Notes under the pieces: model-generated
Database searches by the model: none
The model's input: the letters and a program-made list of their open reading frames with translations, nothing else
What the model was told of the DNA's origin: nothing
Position numbers and translations under genes: made by a program
Shown: piece by piece, positions 45,445 to 57,603 of the stretch
Layout: each line of letters opens with the position of its first letter
How positions within the stretch are numbered: position 1 is the first letter of the stretch
Assembly (NCBI GenBank): GCA_025618425.1
Contig: CM046832.1
Span: 57,354,587-57,418,586, forward strand
Reading direction: 5' to 3'
DNA from: Heliocidaris tuberculata
Lineage: Eukaryota > Echinodermata > Echinoidea > Camarodonta > Echinometridae
Length of the DNA stretch: 64,000 nt

Positions 45445-46200
45445 CAGGCAGGCCCGTAACTAGGGGGGGGGGGGGGTTCGGGGTCGAACGACCCCCCCCC
45501 CCCCCGCTGGCGAGCAGTGGTCCGCTTGAAAGAAAGAAGAAGATTAATTTTAAAAGAAAAGGTGAAGCGAGGGGAGAGATGAAGGAAAGGGAAAAATCAT
45601 GTGATAAATCTTTTCGTCTATTATAATACTTTTTATTTCGATTTTGTCCTGTAACTTCCTAATCTGGCAAATTTGAGTCAATTTCATCTTTCACCATTCA
45701 TTTTCGAATTTCGTACATTATGCCATATTGCAATCGATTTTGTCAAAGCGTCAATTAAAGAATTATTCAAATTTGTTCGTGGTAGGTCAATGGCAGGCCT
45801 GTAACGGAAGGGGGGTTCAGAGGGTTCTAACCCCCCCCCCCCCCCAGCTGGGGAGCTGAAATCTGCATGAACAACAACAACAACAACAAAAAGAATCATA
45901 GGGCGAACAATTCCTCCAAAGGGGCACCGAAAGCGCCAGAATAGTGATTTTTTTTTAGGTGGGGTCACGTGAAAGGGGAGAGAGGAAGGAAAGGGGAAAT
46001 AATGTGAGATAATAGGGTTTCAGTCCATTTGAACACTTTTTTATTTGCTTTTGTCCCGCAACTTCATAAAATTGCACAGTCATTAAGGATTAGTCAATTT
46101 ACGTCTTTGGCCCTTCATTTTCGGAATTTATTTTTCATTTTGCTATCAATTTCTGTCAAAGACTAAAAGAGTTCAAAGAGTCATTCAAATTGTCACCCGC
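45445..46200 (+). repeat. Two tandem diverged copies of a ~350-400-bp repeat
   Basis: Copy 1 at about 45449 and copy 2 at about 45796. Both begin GGCAGGCC(C/T)GTAAC with G and C runs, then GGGGAGAGA-GAAGGAAA, then TTTTGTCC-G-AACTTC and a TTCATTTTCG-AATTT segment. The GTAAC-plus-G-run heads resemble hAT-type ends. Confidence 0.75.
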
Positions 46201-47645
46201 TCGTTGTCTACTCTTGTCTATGAGACGAATTTCAATGACAATTTCTTGAAATCAACTTCGCAAAGATGGATTTGATGATAACGTTTTGCAGCGGATCGCC
46301 AGCAGGTCGGACGAATTCGAATGACATCTGACGAAAATGAATGGAGATATGTTACCTGTTGAATGATATTTTAATTATTGAACTATCTTTGACATTTGGA
46401 CGAACATTGTTGATTCTTATCAGCGTATATAGGACGAAATTCAAGTGCTCTGTGATGCATTTTGATTTTTAAAAAGTGTTAGATTGGACAGGAAATCCTG
46501 ACAATACAAGGAGATAAATTGCTTAAAAACACATACAAAGATAACGTGGAACGATAAGCAGTTATAAGCATGATAATACGCTGAAATGAAATCTGTTGTA
46601 ATGGAGAAATTATAACAGTGAAATACAGAAAACATACTTGAAAAGAGAGGGTGTATTTAATGTGTCTGTTCACTTCATAATGGAAAATGTTTTCGCTCTC
46701 AAGTTGCATGGAGTGTATTGTCTCCTGCCGGACCTGGTCTAGTCAGTCAGGCCCTTAAATATTTTATTATGGTCCTCTAATACAGTCTTTTCAACCGGAG
46801 TGCCGTGAGAGTATTTTATAAATAAAACATCGACTTCTTGGAAACTATAACGAAAATAACAAGATGCCCCATATAACACTTGGGGTATTTTGGAAATAAC
46901 ATTTGGGAGATAATAAAGTGCGTTTTCCCTCGTTCGCTTTTCTCACTCGCAAACCTTAGGAATGAGATAGTTTCAGGCAGTGAGATCCATGAATATTTCC
47001 ATAGGATTTGTTTATTGCAGGGTTGTGTATTTGAATAAAGGCCTCGTTTACGGGGTATAAGGCCTCTAAAATAATTTCCATGAGGGAAACAATGGAGAAC
47101 ATTTAAGAGAAAAATTCCACGATTATCTATTTCATATAGTCAGTAGGATCCTCAAAGCCTGCTGTGTACAAGCCACGGTGTTGTGCATGATCATGACAAA
47201 TATGTGTTTGAGTACAATCGTGATAATATACCTGAGTGATGTGCAGTCATATACATATTTTGTTCTTATCATAATGGGAAAGTTATGACAGATAACTTTT
47301 TCCATTTAATTAGAAGTAAAACCCCCGAAATATAGAAATGAACGTACATCGTTCGGACTCTCAAAAAATAACGGGGTATTATTCTGACAAGTATTTAGCA
47401 TGTTTACCAGACCAATATAAAACATGTTGAGTGACAGTGTATCCTGAGTGGTGTATAATAAGGTATTTCAGCTTTTAATGAGACATATCGGAATTGTGAC
47501 ATTTGAAAGGTAATCAACTTAAAGTTTTGGCTCCTACTCAACCAATATATTTCAGGCTAAAAACTTTAAACATATTTGATATTCATATACCTGCCAAATT
47601 GCTATATACTAATGTTTAAAAATCAAAGTGCAATATTACCTCATA
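46201..47645. other. Foldback centre, no gene recognised
   Basis: AT-rich DNA without a supported coding region, terminal repeat or RNA gene. No transposase was found here, so the element appears non-autonomous. Confidence 0.55.
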
Positions 47646-47649
47646 ATAT

Positions 47650-48098
47650 ACACATTCCCTCCAAAAGTTCGGTACACCTGTAATAAGAACTGATTTCTCA
47701 CAATCACCCACAGTTTATTTATCATCAGATATGTTATACTGCAACAATTTGGTATCAAACTGAAGAGTAGACATCACCCTTTAAGTTGACATCAGTTTAA
47801 CGTATAGTTAAAGCGTTTCAGGGTCAGTCATGCATTAAAAAGGCAACCTATTCCCCATTGTTTTTTTAAAACATCACTTTATTGATCAAACTTGCACAAC
47901 AAAGGAGACATAATATAGCCCAGGTCAAAACCAAATTACTCGTAAATGCAGGGCGTAAAAAAGAAGATAGCTTAAACAAAAGCACAGTCTATAGTAAATG
48001 TTAATATCAACAACAACAACAAAAAAAAATCCGATGGAAACCAATTGGAAAAATTGATTCCCAAATAGAAAAGTCTAATACTATCATTTATATCTCTC

Positions 48099-48139
<41 letters not shown>

Positions 48140-50340
48140 CTAGGGAAAGTAACATGAATGTATTCACTGAGCTACCCCTTCCTCCACATTATTATACTTG
48201 TATCTTAGCTTATAAGTCATAAAGAAAAAAAGAAAGCCAATTAAATGACGTTTTCTTTCAGTATAGATGAAATAAAGATGTTTGCTATATAGCAAGCAGA
48301 CTAACGCCAACTGTAAATTAAATAACAATTCCATTATCTTAATTCTAAAAGGTATTTTATAACATTATGCTGAAGAATATCAAATATTCCTAACTATGTG
48401 CATGGGAAAAGTGAATGAGTCATTTGATGACGTAAATACAAACATCAAAGAAACTCAGAATGCTTAGAAGGAATATATTTTGTAATGAAATTATTTAGCT
48501 GAGAAATGAATTTTGTTTCACATTCTCTAGTGAGCATAATCAGGCAATGAAACGAGGCTAACAAAAGAAAGAACAAATTCTAGAATGGTCCATAGAGTAA
48601 TTTAGTTCTCCCTTATAAAATTATTAGTAACACGAAGGGGAATTTTGGTTTTCCATTTATTGACATTCTTAGAATTGTAGATGACGAACGAGGATACAAC
48701 AGAACGTTTCGAAAGATTGTGTTGGAGTTGTTTAGGTGTGACAGGTTTGCCAATTTCCAGCAAAATGAGAGGGTCATTGGTTTGGTCAGTTGTGCCAGCA
48801 TTTATGCCCTTTCGGCATTCTACAAAATCTGACCCTCATTTGTACTGATTAATATTACAAATTTGTTGACTGATATACAATAAGCATTCCTATATACTCC
48901 TGCAGAAAACTAGTATTTTCATCTCAGAAACACATCAACTTTATGGCAACACCACAGTACTCTTAGGTTTTCTTTTTTCATTGGAATTCATATTCTTTGC
49001 ATTTGTGTATACCCTTACAAGAAAAATTATGACTAAATGAATGGTATGTCATGGGCCTACATTTATTTATTTTTCAGTTTTATTTTATCATGTTTCTGGC
49101 CATAGAGACTTCTCATCTAAGAACCTGCCCATGGCAGCGATCACAACACTGCACATCCTGCGCATCCGCCTGGTCAAGTTGTGAAGGTAATTGTGGGGAT
49201 AGTCACTGGAAATGACTTTCTATGCCTTCCGGAGATGAAAAAGTATTGTCTTCCAGCAGGACAAGGACCCCATTTGCTAAAACTACCTGGAGAAAAAAAA
49301 AGAAGAGAAAGGGTCCTGAAAATCATGCATTGGTCCCCCGATAGAGCTGTTGTGGGAAGAGCTGGACAGGAAGGTCTGATAAAAATGCCAAGCAAGCATG
49401 GCAAGTGAGCTTCATCTTGTGAAGGCATTGAAGTACATTTACAGTGACTACTTCCACAACTACCTCCTCAAGTCTGTCTTCCAGCAGAAAAATGACCCTA
49501 AACATTCCTCAAGGCAATGTAAAACTACCTTTAGAAAACAGAAGAGAAAGGGGTCCTGAAAATCATGCTATGGGAAGAGTTGTACAGGAAGGTCCGAAAA
49601 ATATGCCCAACAAGTGAGCCTCATCTGTTGGAAATTCTTCAGAAGGCATGAAAAAACATTTCCAGTGACTTCCTCCACAACTACTTCCATAATTTGACCA
49701 GCTGGATGCCCAGGATGTGCCATGATGTTCTCGCTACCAGGGACGGGTTCTCTGATGAGAAGTCTTTATTATCGAAACGTGATTAAATAAACCTTTGAAA
49801 AATTATTAAATGTGCATCTCATGCAAGATATTATTAATTTAGGCATTATTCTTCTTGAAGAAGTAACACAAACGCAAAGAATAGACAATAAAATATGATT
49901 TTCCACAAGAAAAAGAGGAAACAAAAAGCATTGTGGAGATCCCAAAATATTGATATGTTTATAAGTTGAAAATATTAGTTTTCTGCATGAGTAAAGGATT
50001 GATAAATGTATATTATAGTCAATAATTTTTTTATATTCATCAGTACAAACAAGGGTCAGATTTTTTAGAAAGCCGAAAAGGCAAAAATGCTTGCACAACT
50101 GACCAAACCAATGACCTCATATTTTCTACTAGAAATGATATCGGGGGGGGGGGGGGGGGGATGTAGGTTGCCTTTTTAACGCACGACTGCCTCCTGAAAC
50201 GCTTTGCTTATGTTAAAGTGGTAACAACTTGAAGGCTGATGTCTATATACCATTAAGTTTGATACCAAATTGTTACAATGCCAAAAATCTGATGATAAAT
50301 GAAATATGGGCGATTGTGAATAATTGCTCACAACCGCCCC
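47650..50340. mobile_element. Dead Tc1/mariner-like transposon with long TIRs
   Basis: TIRs of about 170-300 bp: TTTATCATCAGAT, CAACAATTTGGTATCAAACT, GCGTTTCAGG and AAAAAGGCAACCTA on the left (47715-47860) recur in inverse at 50158-50305. The repeat continues with GGTTTGGTCAGTTGTGC at 48777-48793 and its inverse at 50090-50107. About 870 bp (47866-48735) interrupts the left TIR. The interior has transposase debris. Confidence 0.78.
49110..49790 (+). pseudogene. Tc1-like transposase remnant
   Basis: A frame around 49481-49530 reads FQQKNDPKHSSRQCKTT, the Tc1 block around the second catalytic Asp. Near 49693 comes LTSWMPRMCHDVLATRDGFS, the usual Tc1 C-terminus. A related partial copy at 49247-49330 starts FQQDKDP and then stops. 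The C-terminal part is also present inverted at 49110-49183. Multiple stops and rearrangements; not functional. Confidence 0.72.
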
Positions 50341-50394
50341 CTAAAATGAAATCCTGGCTACGTGGTTGAATTGAAATCCAGCTTGTTAGCTGGA

Positions 50395-50695
50395 TATAAT
50401 AATTAATCAGTATAATAATTAATCTTCCCCGTGTGATTGTATGTGTGGATTTAAGTGTGGAAATGATGTGTTTGATTTGTAGTGTAAGACTGCAGGGTGT
50501 AACATCTATATTTTATCTCTTTTGTGCATTATGTCCGTACTCATTTAAGTTAGGGAGCTTCATCAATTACAAGCTCTGCTTTTAGTTAGCTTCCTTTTCT
50601 TCATCGTTATATTATTGTACATGAAAGATATATTTTATTTTGATTGTGATTTTTAATGATTGAGAAATAAATCGAATTGAACTGAACTTAAAGTT
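50395..50695 (+). mobile_element. LINE 3' end with GAATTGAACTGAACT tail
   Basis: 3'-UTR-like sequence with TTACAAGCTCTGCTTTTAGT-type region, ATTATTGTACATGAAA, then AATAAATCGAATTGAACTGAA. A pentamer-like tail is typical of CR1/L2-like LINEs in this window. Confidence 0.6.
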
Positions 50696-50699
50696 TGCC

Positions 50700-53600
50700 A
50701 TGTAGCTGACTGATGTAAACATGTACCTGATAGATATACGTGTTATTCATTTCTGTTTATCATGAAATATAGTCAAGTTATGACATTTCAACCTGCGTCA
50801 TTTGCTTTCAAAATGATCATTCAAAATGTAAAATGACCTTTTATTCGACTTTTTGTCTAATTGAAAAATAATGAAGTTAAACATTTTAACCTGTGTCAGT
50901 TACTTTCAAATGATTATTCAAAATGTTGACAAAATATTCTCATGGTATTCTTCTGATTAGAATACCCCGATCGGGATATATTGGAGCTAGTATGTGTTAT
51001 ACAGTGCTATGTACTGGACTGATGTACAACATGTACCTGACTGATGTACATCTTAATAATTTCTGTTTATCATGAAAAATAGTGAAGTTATGACATTCTA
51101 ACCTGTGTAATTTACTTTCAATTGATTATTCGAAATGTTGGAAAGATATTCTGTTGGTATTCTACTGATTAGAATACAGAAATCGGGATATATTGGAGCT
51201 GGTATGTGTTGTACCGTGCTATGTACTGGACTGGTGTACATGCATGTACCTGACTGATGTACATCGTAATAATTTATGTTTATTATAGAATATAATGAAT
51301 TTATGACATTCTAACCTGAGTCATGTGCTTTCAAATGATTATTCAAAATGTTGCCAAGATATTCTGTTGGTATTCTACTGATTAGAATACAGAAATCGGG
51401 GTATATTGGAGCTGGTATGTGTTGTACCGTATACTATGTACTGGACTGGTGTACAACATGTACCTGACTGATGTACATCTTAATAATTTATGTTTATTAT
51501 AGAATATAATGAATTTATGACATTCTAACCTGAGTCATGTGCTTTCAAATGACTATTCAAAATGTTGCCAAGATATTCTGTTGGTATTATACTGATTAGA
51601 ATACCCAACTCGGGATATATATTGGTGCTCGTATATGTTGTACCGTGCTATGTACTGGACTGGTGTACAACATGTACCTGACTGATGTACATCTTAATAA
51701 TTTCCGGTTATTATAGAATATAATGAATTTATTACGTTCTAACCTGTGTCATTTGCTTTCAAATGATTATTCAAAATGTTGACAAGATATTCTGTTAGTA
51801 TTCTACTGATTAGAATACAGAAATCGGGATATATTGGAGCTGGTATGTGTTGTACCGTGGTATGTACTGGACTGGTGTACAACATGTACCTGACTGATGT
51901 ACATCTTAATAATTTCTGTTTGTTATAGAATATAATGAATTGATGACATTCTAACCTGAGTCATTTGCTTTCAAATGATTATTCAAAATGTTGCCAAGAT
52001 ATTCTGTTGGTATTCTACTGATTAGAATACCCAAATCGGGATATATATTGGTGCTCGTATATGTTGTACCGCGCTATAGGTACTGGACTGGTGTACAACA
52101 TGTACCTGACTGATGTACATCTTAATAATTTATGTTTATTGTAGAATATAATGAATTGATGACATTCTAACCTGTGTCATTTGCTTTCAAATGATTATTC
52201 AAAATGTTGACAAGATATTCTGTTGGTATTCTACTGATTAGAATACCCAAAACGGGATATATTGGAGCTAGTATGTGTTATACAGTGCTATGTACTGGAC
52301 TGGTGTACAGCATGTACCTGACTGATGTACATCGTAATAATTTATGTTTATTATAGAATATAATGAATTTATGACATTCTAACCTGAGTCATGTGCTTTC
52401 AAATGATTATTCAAAATGTTGACAAGATATTCTGTTGGTATTCTACTGATTAGAATACCCAAATCGGGATATATATTGGTGCTCGTATATGTTGTACCGC
52501 GCTATAGGTACTGGACTGGTGTACAACATGTACCTGACTGATGTACATCTTAATAATTTATGTTTATTGTAGAATATAATGAATTGATGACATTCTAACT
52601 TGTGTCATTTGCTTTCAAATGATTATTCAAAATGTTGACAAGATATTCTGTTGGTATTCTACTGATTAGAATACCCAAAACGGGATATATTGGAGCTAGT
52701 ATGTGTTATACAGTGCTTTGTACTGGACTGGTGTACAACATGTACCTGACTGATGTACATCTTAATAATTTATGTTTATTATAGAATATAATGAATTTAT
52801 GACATTCTAACCTGAGTCATGTGCTTTCAAATGATTATTCAAAATGTTGCCAAGATATTCTGTTGGTATTATACTGATTAGAATACCCAACTCGGGATAT
52901 ATATTGGTGCTCGTATATGTTGTACCGTGCTATGTACTGGACTGGTGTACAACATGTACCTGACTGATGTACATCTTAATAATTTCCGGTTATTATAGAA
53001 TATAATGAATTTATTACGTTCTAACCTGTGTCATTTGCTTTCAAATGATTATTCAAAATGTTGACAAGATATTCTGTTAGTATTCTACTGATTAGAATAC
53101 AGAAATCGGGATATATTGGAGCTGGTATGTGTTGTACCGTGGTATGTACTGGACTGGTGTACAACATGTACCTGACTGATGTACATCTTAATAATTTCTG
53201 TTTGTTATAGAATATAATGAATTGATGACATTCTAACCTGAGTCATTTGCTTTCAAATGATTATTCAAAAATGTTGCCAAGATATTCTGTTAGTATTCTA
53301 CTGATTAGAATACAGAAATCGGGGTATATTGGAGCTGGTATGTGTTGTACCGTGCTATGTACTGGACTGGTGTACAACATGTACCTGACTGATGTACATC
53401 GTAATAATTTCTGTTTGTTATAGAATATAATGAATTGATGACATTCTAACCTGAGTCATTTGCTTTCAAATGATTATTCAAAATGTTGCCAAGATATTCT
53501 GTTGGTATTCTACTGATTAGAATACCCAAATCGGGATATATATTGGTGCTCGTATATGTTGTACCGCGCTATAGGTACTGGACTGGTGTACAACATGTAC

Positions 53601-54860
53601 CTGACTGATGTACATCTTAATAATTTATGTTTATTGTAGAATATAATGAATTGATGACATTCTAACCTGAGTCATTTGCTTTCAAATGATTATTCAAAAT
53701 GTTGACAAGATATTCTGTTGGTATTCTACTGATTAGAATACCCAAAACGGGATATATTGGAGCTAGTATGTGTTATACAGTGCTATGTACTGGACTGGTG
53801 TACAGCATGTACCTGACTGATGTACATCGTAATAATTTATGTTTATTATAGAATATAATGAATTTATCACATTCTAACCTGAGTCATGTGCTTTCAAATG
53901 ATTATTCAAAATTTTGACAAGATATTCTGTTGGTATTCTACTGATTAGAATACCCAAATCGGGATATATATTGGTGCTCGTATATGTTGTACCGCGCTAT
54001 AGGTACTGGACTGGTGTACAACATGTACCTGACTGATGTACATCTTAATAATTTATGTTTATTGTAGAATATAATGAATTGATGACATTCTAACCTGTGT
54101 CATTTGCTTTCAAATGATTATTCAAAATGTTGACAAGATATTCTGTTGGTATTCTACTGATTAGAATACCCAAAACGGGATATATTGGAGCTAGTATGTG
54201 TTATACAGTGCTATGTACTGGACTGGTGTACAGCATGTACCTGACTGATGTACATCGTAATAATTTATGTTTATTATAGAATATAATGAATTTATGACAT
54301 TTTAACCTGAGTCATGTGCTTTCAAATGATTATTCAAAATGTTGCCAAGATATTCTGTTGGTATTATACTGATTAGAATACTCAAATCGGGATATATATT
54401 GGTGCGCGTATATGTTGTACCGCGCTAGGTACTGGACTGGTGTACAACATGTACCTGACTGATGTACATCTTAATAATTTATGTTTATTATAGAATATAA
54501 TGAATTGATGACATTCTAACCTGTATCATTTGCTTTCAAATGATTATTCAAAATTTTGACAAGATATTCTGTTGGTATTCTACTGATTAGAATACCGAAA
54601 TCGGGATATATATTGGTGCTCGTATGTGTTGTACCGCGCTAGGTACTGCATGGACTGGCCTGGTGTACAACATGTACCTGACTGATGTACATCTTAATAA
54701 TTTCCGTTTATTATAGAATATAATGAATTTATTACGTTCTAACCTGTGTCATTTGCTTTCAAATGATTATTTAAAATGTTGACAAGATATTCTGTTGGTA
54801 TTCTACTGATTAGAATACAGAAATCGGGGTAAAAACTCATAATTATGTGTTATACCGTGC
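50700..54860 (-). repeat. Foldback right satellite array, ~213-bp unit
   Basis: About 20 units, inverse of the left array, with CCTGACTGATGTACATC near 51035, 51248, 51468, 51685, 51888 and so on to 54680. Two or three inner units (50700-51000) are clearly more diverged. Type-specific variants recur in blocks, giving a higher-order repeat. Confidence 0.93.
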
Positions 54861-55933
54861 TCCGGGACCGTGCTATACCCGACTGATGTGCATCTTGTGC
54901 CTGAGTGATGTACCTTTTAATCATGAAATTCATGTTTTCCATGAAGTCTAATTATTACAATTTAACTTGTTTCATTTACATTTCAAATGATCATACCAAA
55001 TTTTAAATTAACCTTCTCATCGTTTATTGTTCCCTTTATTCCTAATTAGATGTGAATCTGGATAAGTAAGAGATAGTATCTGGTCCTTAAATACTACTCC
55101 CTTTTTTTTTTCTATTTTCATATTTCTTAATACCATGAAATTTGACTTTGTTAAAGGGGAATTTTCGCTCTAACACAGTTAGAATACCGATTCTCTTTAC
55201 ATTTTTAAGAACTTAACTTTGTGTAGAATAAAGCCTATCATGTGCTGATATTCTTATTCGGTATAAAATCTAAACAAGATTAATGTACATTTAAGTATTT
55301 ATACCTATATAGGAACTGAAGGAATATCTACTTAGATAAAAATAAATGTTGTATTCATAGTTCCATCTGTATTTACTAGATTTATTCCCCCTCCTTTTTT
55401 TTTCTTTTTATATTGTATCAGTCATACACCCATCACTGCGATGTGTTCATATTTACTTTGCCATTTTCTCATTATCAAACTGCTCTTCTGTTTCCATTAT
55501 GGCATGGGTCTAGGGACTAGTTTTGTGTGTAGAACCCTATCAAGTGGTGTAGCCGCTCCAGAGGAATGCCCCTCTCCAAAAGGCGATCATGAGAGAAAAA
55601 AAAGGAAAGAATGAAGGACGGAAAGAGAGAGAGAGAGAAAGGGGGGGGGGGGGGAAAGGGAGTTGTGAAAGAGAATAATTATGATAGGACCCCTCCCACC
55701 TCTTACTTCTCTTTCAAATATGACCTCGGTAAACTGCAGATTATGATCAATAGTTTTGTTTTTCAATTTTAAATTCATTATCTTTTTATGCCGTAAGACG
55801 TAAGAAGATTCATGATTTCTCACACAGAGATAAATGAATACGCGTAGGACCTCGCTTGCTGCCGTTTGCCATTCATTTACACGATTTAACAAAATAGTAT
55901 AGGTTAATTATGCGACCTCCTTAATCATTTTAG

Positions 55934-55979
<46 letters not shown>

Positions 55980-56756
55980 ATGCAAGAGCTAGCGCTCTAT
56001 AAAATGGCAGGATCATAGGCTGGACCCACAAAATTTTGTACTTGTATAATTTGATTTAATTTGATTTAACTTGTAAAGAAAGATTTTATTTTTATTACCC
56101 ATCAGGGCCCGTCTCCAAAGCATTTCCCCCCTAAACATGCTTGTACGCTGTATCCTCCTTCGTCCTCTTGAATGATCCAACTAGCGCCGCGCCCACGTAC
56201 AACTGCACTATTTAGTTTTATCGGCTTCCTCAAATTGGCAACGTATCTAGATTGACTCGAGGATCGCTTGGGCGAACTTCAGGTTCCGGACTAGCCTCTT
56301 GTCGAGGCCCTGGCGCTGTTGAAATCCTTGGCGATATGGAGGCAAAATTTCTGGCTCGCTTCGCTCGCCAGAAAACCGAGGCGCTTGCGCCGAGGGCCTC
56401 TTGACACCCGACCTGAATTATATATTCATGAGGCACGATTTCCTACTGAATTATGCATGAAACGTGAATAGTTAGATTACCGCGGTTATCGCCCAGCAAA
56501 TTGGCCAATGAAATCTCAAGGATTTCTTACTTCAGTTCTGGACTAGTCTATTATTTTTGGGGGGGATTACGTAAATCTCTTGCATCCAAATACATTCACA
56601 GACAAGCACATTATGAAGAATTCGATCTCTAGCTTACAAACCATGGTAATTTGAAATAAGACAAATGTACATATTTCTCAAGAGATCATCATATATTTAC
56701 AAAATAATGAAGAATGGGCAATAAAAGTCACCGTTCAACAATAGATGCATCTCCAT

Positions 56757-56940
56757 CAATGTGTGTGTGTATTGGGTTTTTTACAGACGTGTATCAATCA
56801 GATATGATTATTTACGTCTGGGGACCGACCTTTAACGTCACCATCCGAAAGACGTGACTCAGTCTCGAACCTGGGTCCGCTGAATCAGTTTATAACTTCC
56901 ACTGTTAGCTGGATTACAGGCGCACGCCACAACGCCTAAT
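56757..56940 (-). mobile_element. SINE with 7SL-RNA-like head, copy 1
   Basis: Minus strand: GGCGTTGTGGCGTGCGCCTG, TAATCCAGCTAACAGTGGAA, then GGACCCAGGTTCGAGACTGA. The head matches the Alu/7SL 5' domain (GTGGCG-GTGCCTGTA-TCCCAGCTAC, with B box GGTTCGAGAC). The body CTTTCGGATGGTGACGTTAA and GGTCGGTCCCCAGACG is not 7SL. Ends in an AAAAACCC and (AC)n tail. Copy 2 is at 58207. Confidence 0.75.
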
Positions 56941-57128
56941 GGCGTTGACTTAGTCTATGATCAAAGCTTTTTTCGAAAATGAAGCTTATAGAAAGTGCTC
57001 AATATCACGCGAATACGAGATGTTACACGGAAATACGAACAAAAATTGAGACTAACTACCATTTGTTGACGAATAACACTAACACAGTTAGTTTTTAGAT
57101 CTTGACCGAGTCAAATTCAAAATTATAC

Positions 57129-57603
57129 CTTCTAAAGTCACATCTTGTGACGAAGCGTCCCCAAGATAGATGGCTTGAAATCCACGTTTCTTGAGCGACT
57201 TCACCTGGTCTCTCATCAGAGACACCAAAGGGGAAATAATCAACAAAATGCTTCGTGAAGATGATAGACTAGAAGATGATGTAACCAAGGAGTTACCAGC
57301 AACTTCACTGCCCGGCAAGGCCCGGGGGATCCGCCTGGCCCTCGCGAAGCAGCAGGGAGCAGAAGTCTCACTCTCCATCCCTGGCCCACGGAGGTAATCA
57401 GTACAGAGCGGTAGCGCGTGAAAAATAACACTTTTTCCATAGCCAGTAGGCAGATTCACAAAAACATCTTGTCCTTTAAGTGCAGATTTGATTGCATCAA
57501 CTTGCAAATCTTTGAATCTGTCAATCTTCAACATTCTAGCGGCATATTCTAAGCTCTTACAAATATCGTCATCACTCGTCGTGGAAGAAAAGTTGAACGC
57601 CAT
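57129..57603 (-). pseudogene. RecQ-like superfamily II helicase, first exon only
   Basis: Minus-strand ATG at 57603, likely donor AAG|GTATAA after 57129, 158 codons. Q-motif-like FKDLQVDAI at 30-38, Walker A LPTGYGKS at 51-58 and motif Ia ISPLVSLMRDQV at 123-134. A low-complexity insert of about 45 residues (72-118) lies between motifs I and Ia. DEAH box, motifs III-VI, and RQC/HRDC domains are absent. It starts about 280 bp inside the right TIR of the transposon, and no second exon follows. The frame is intact, so the loss is recent. Confidence 0.8.
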
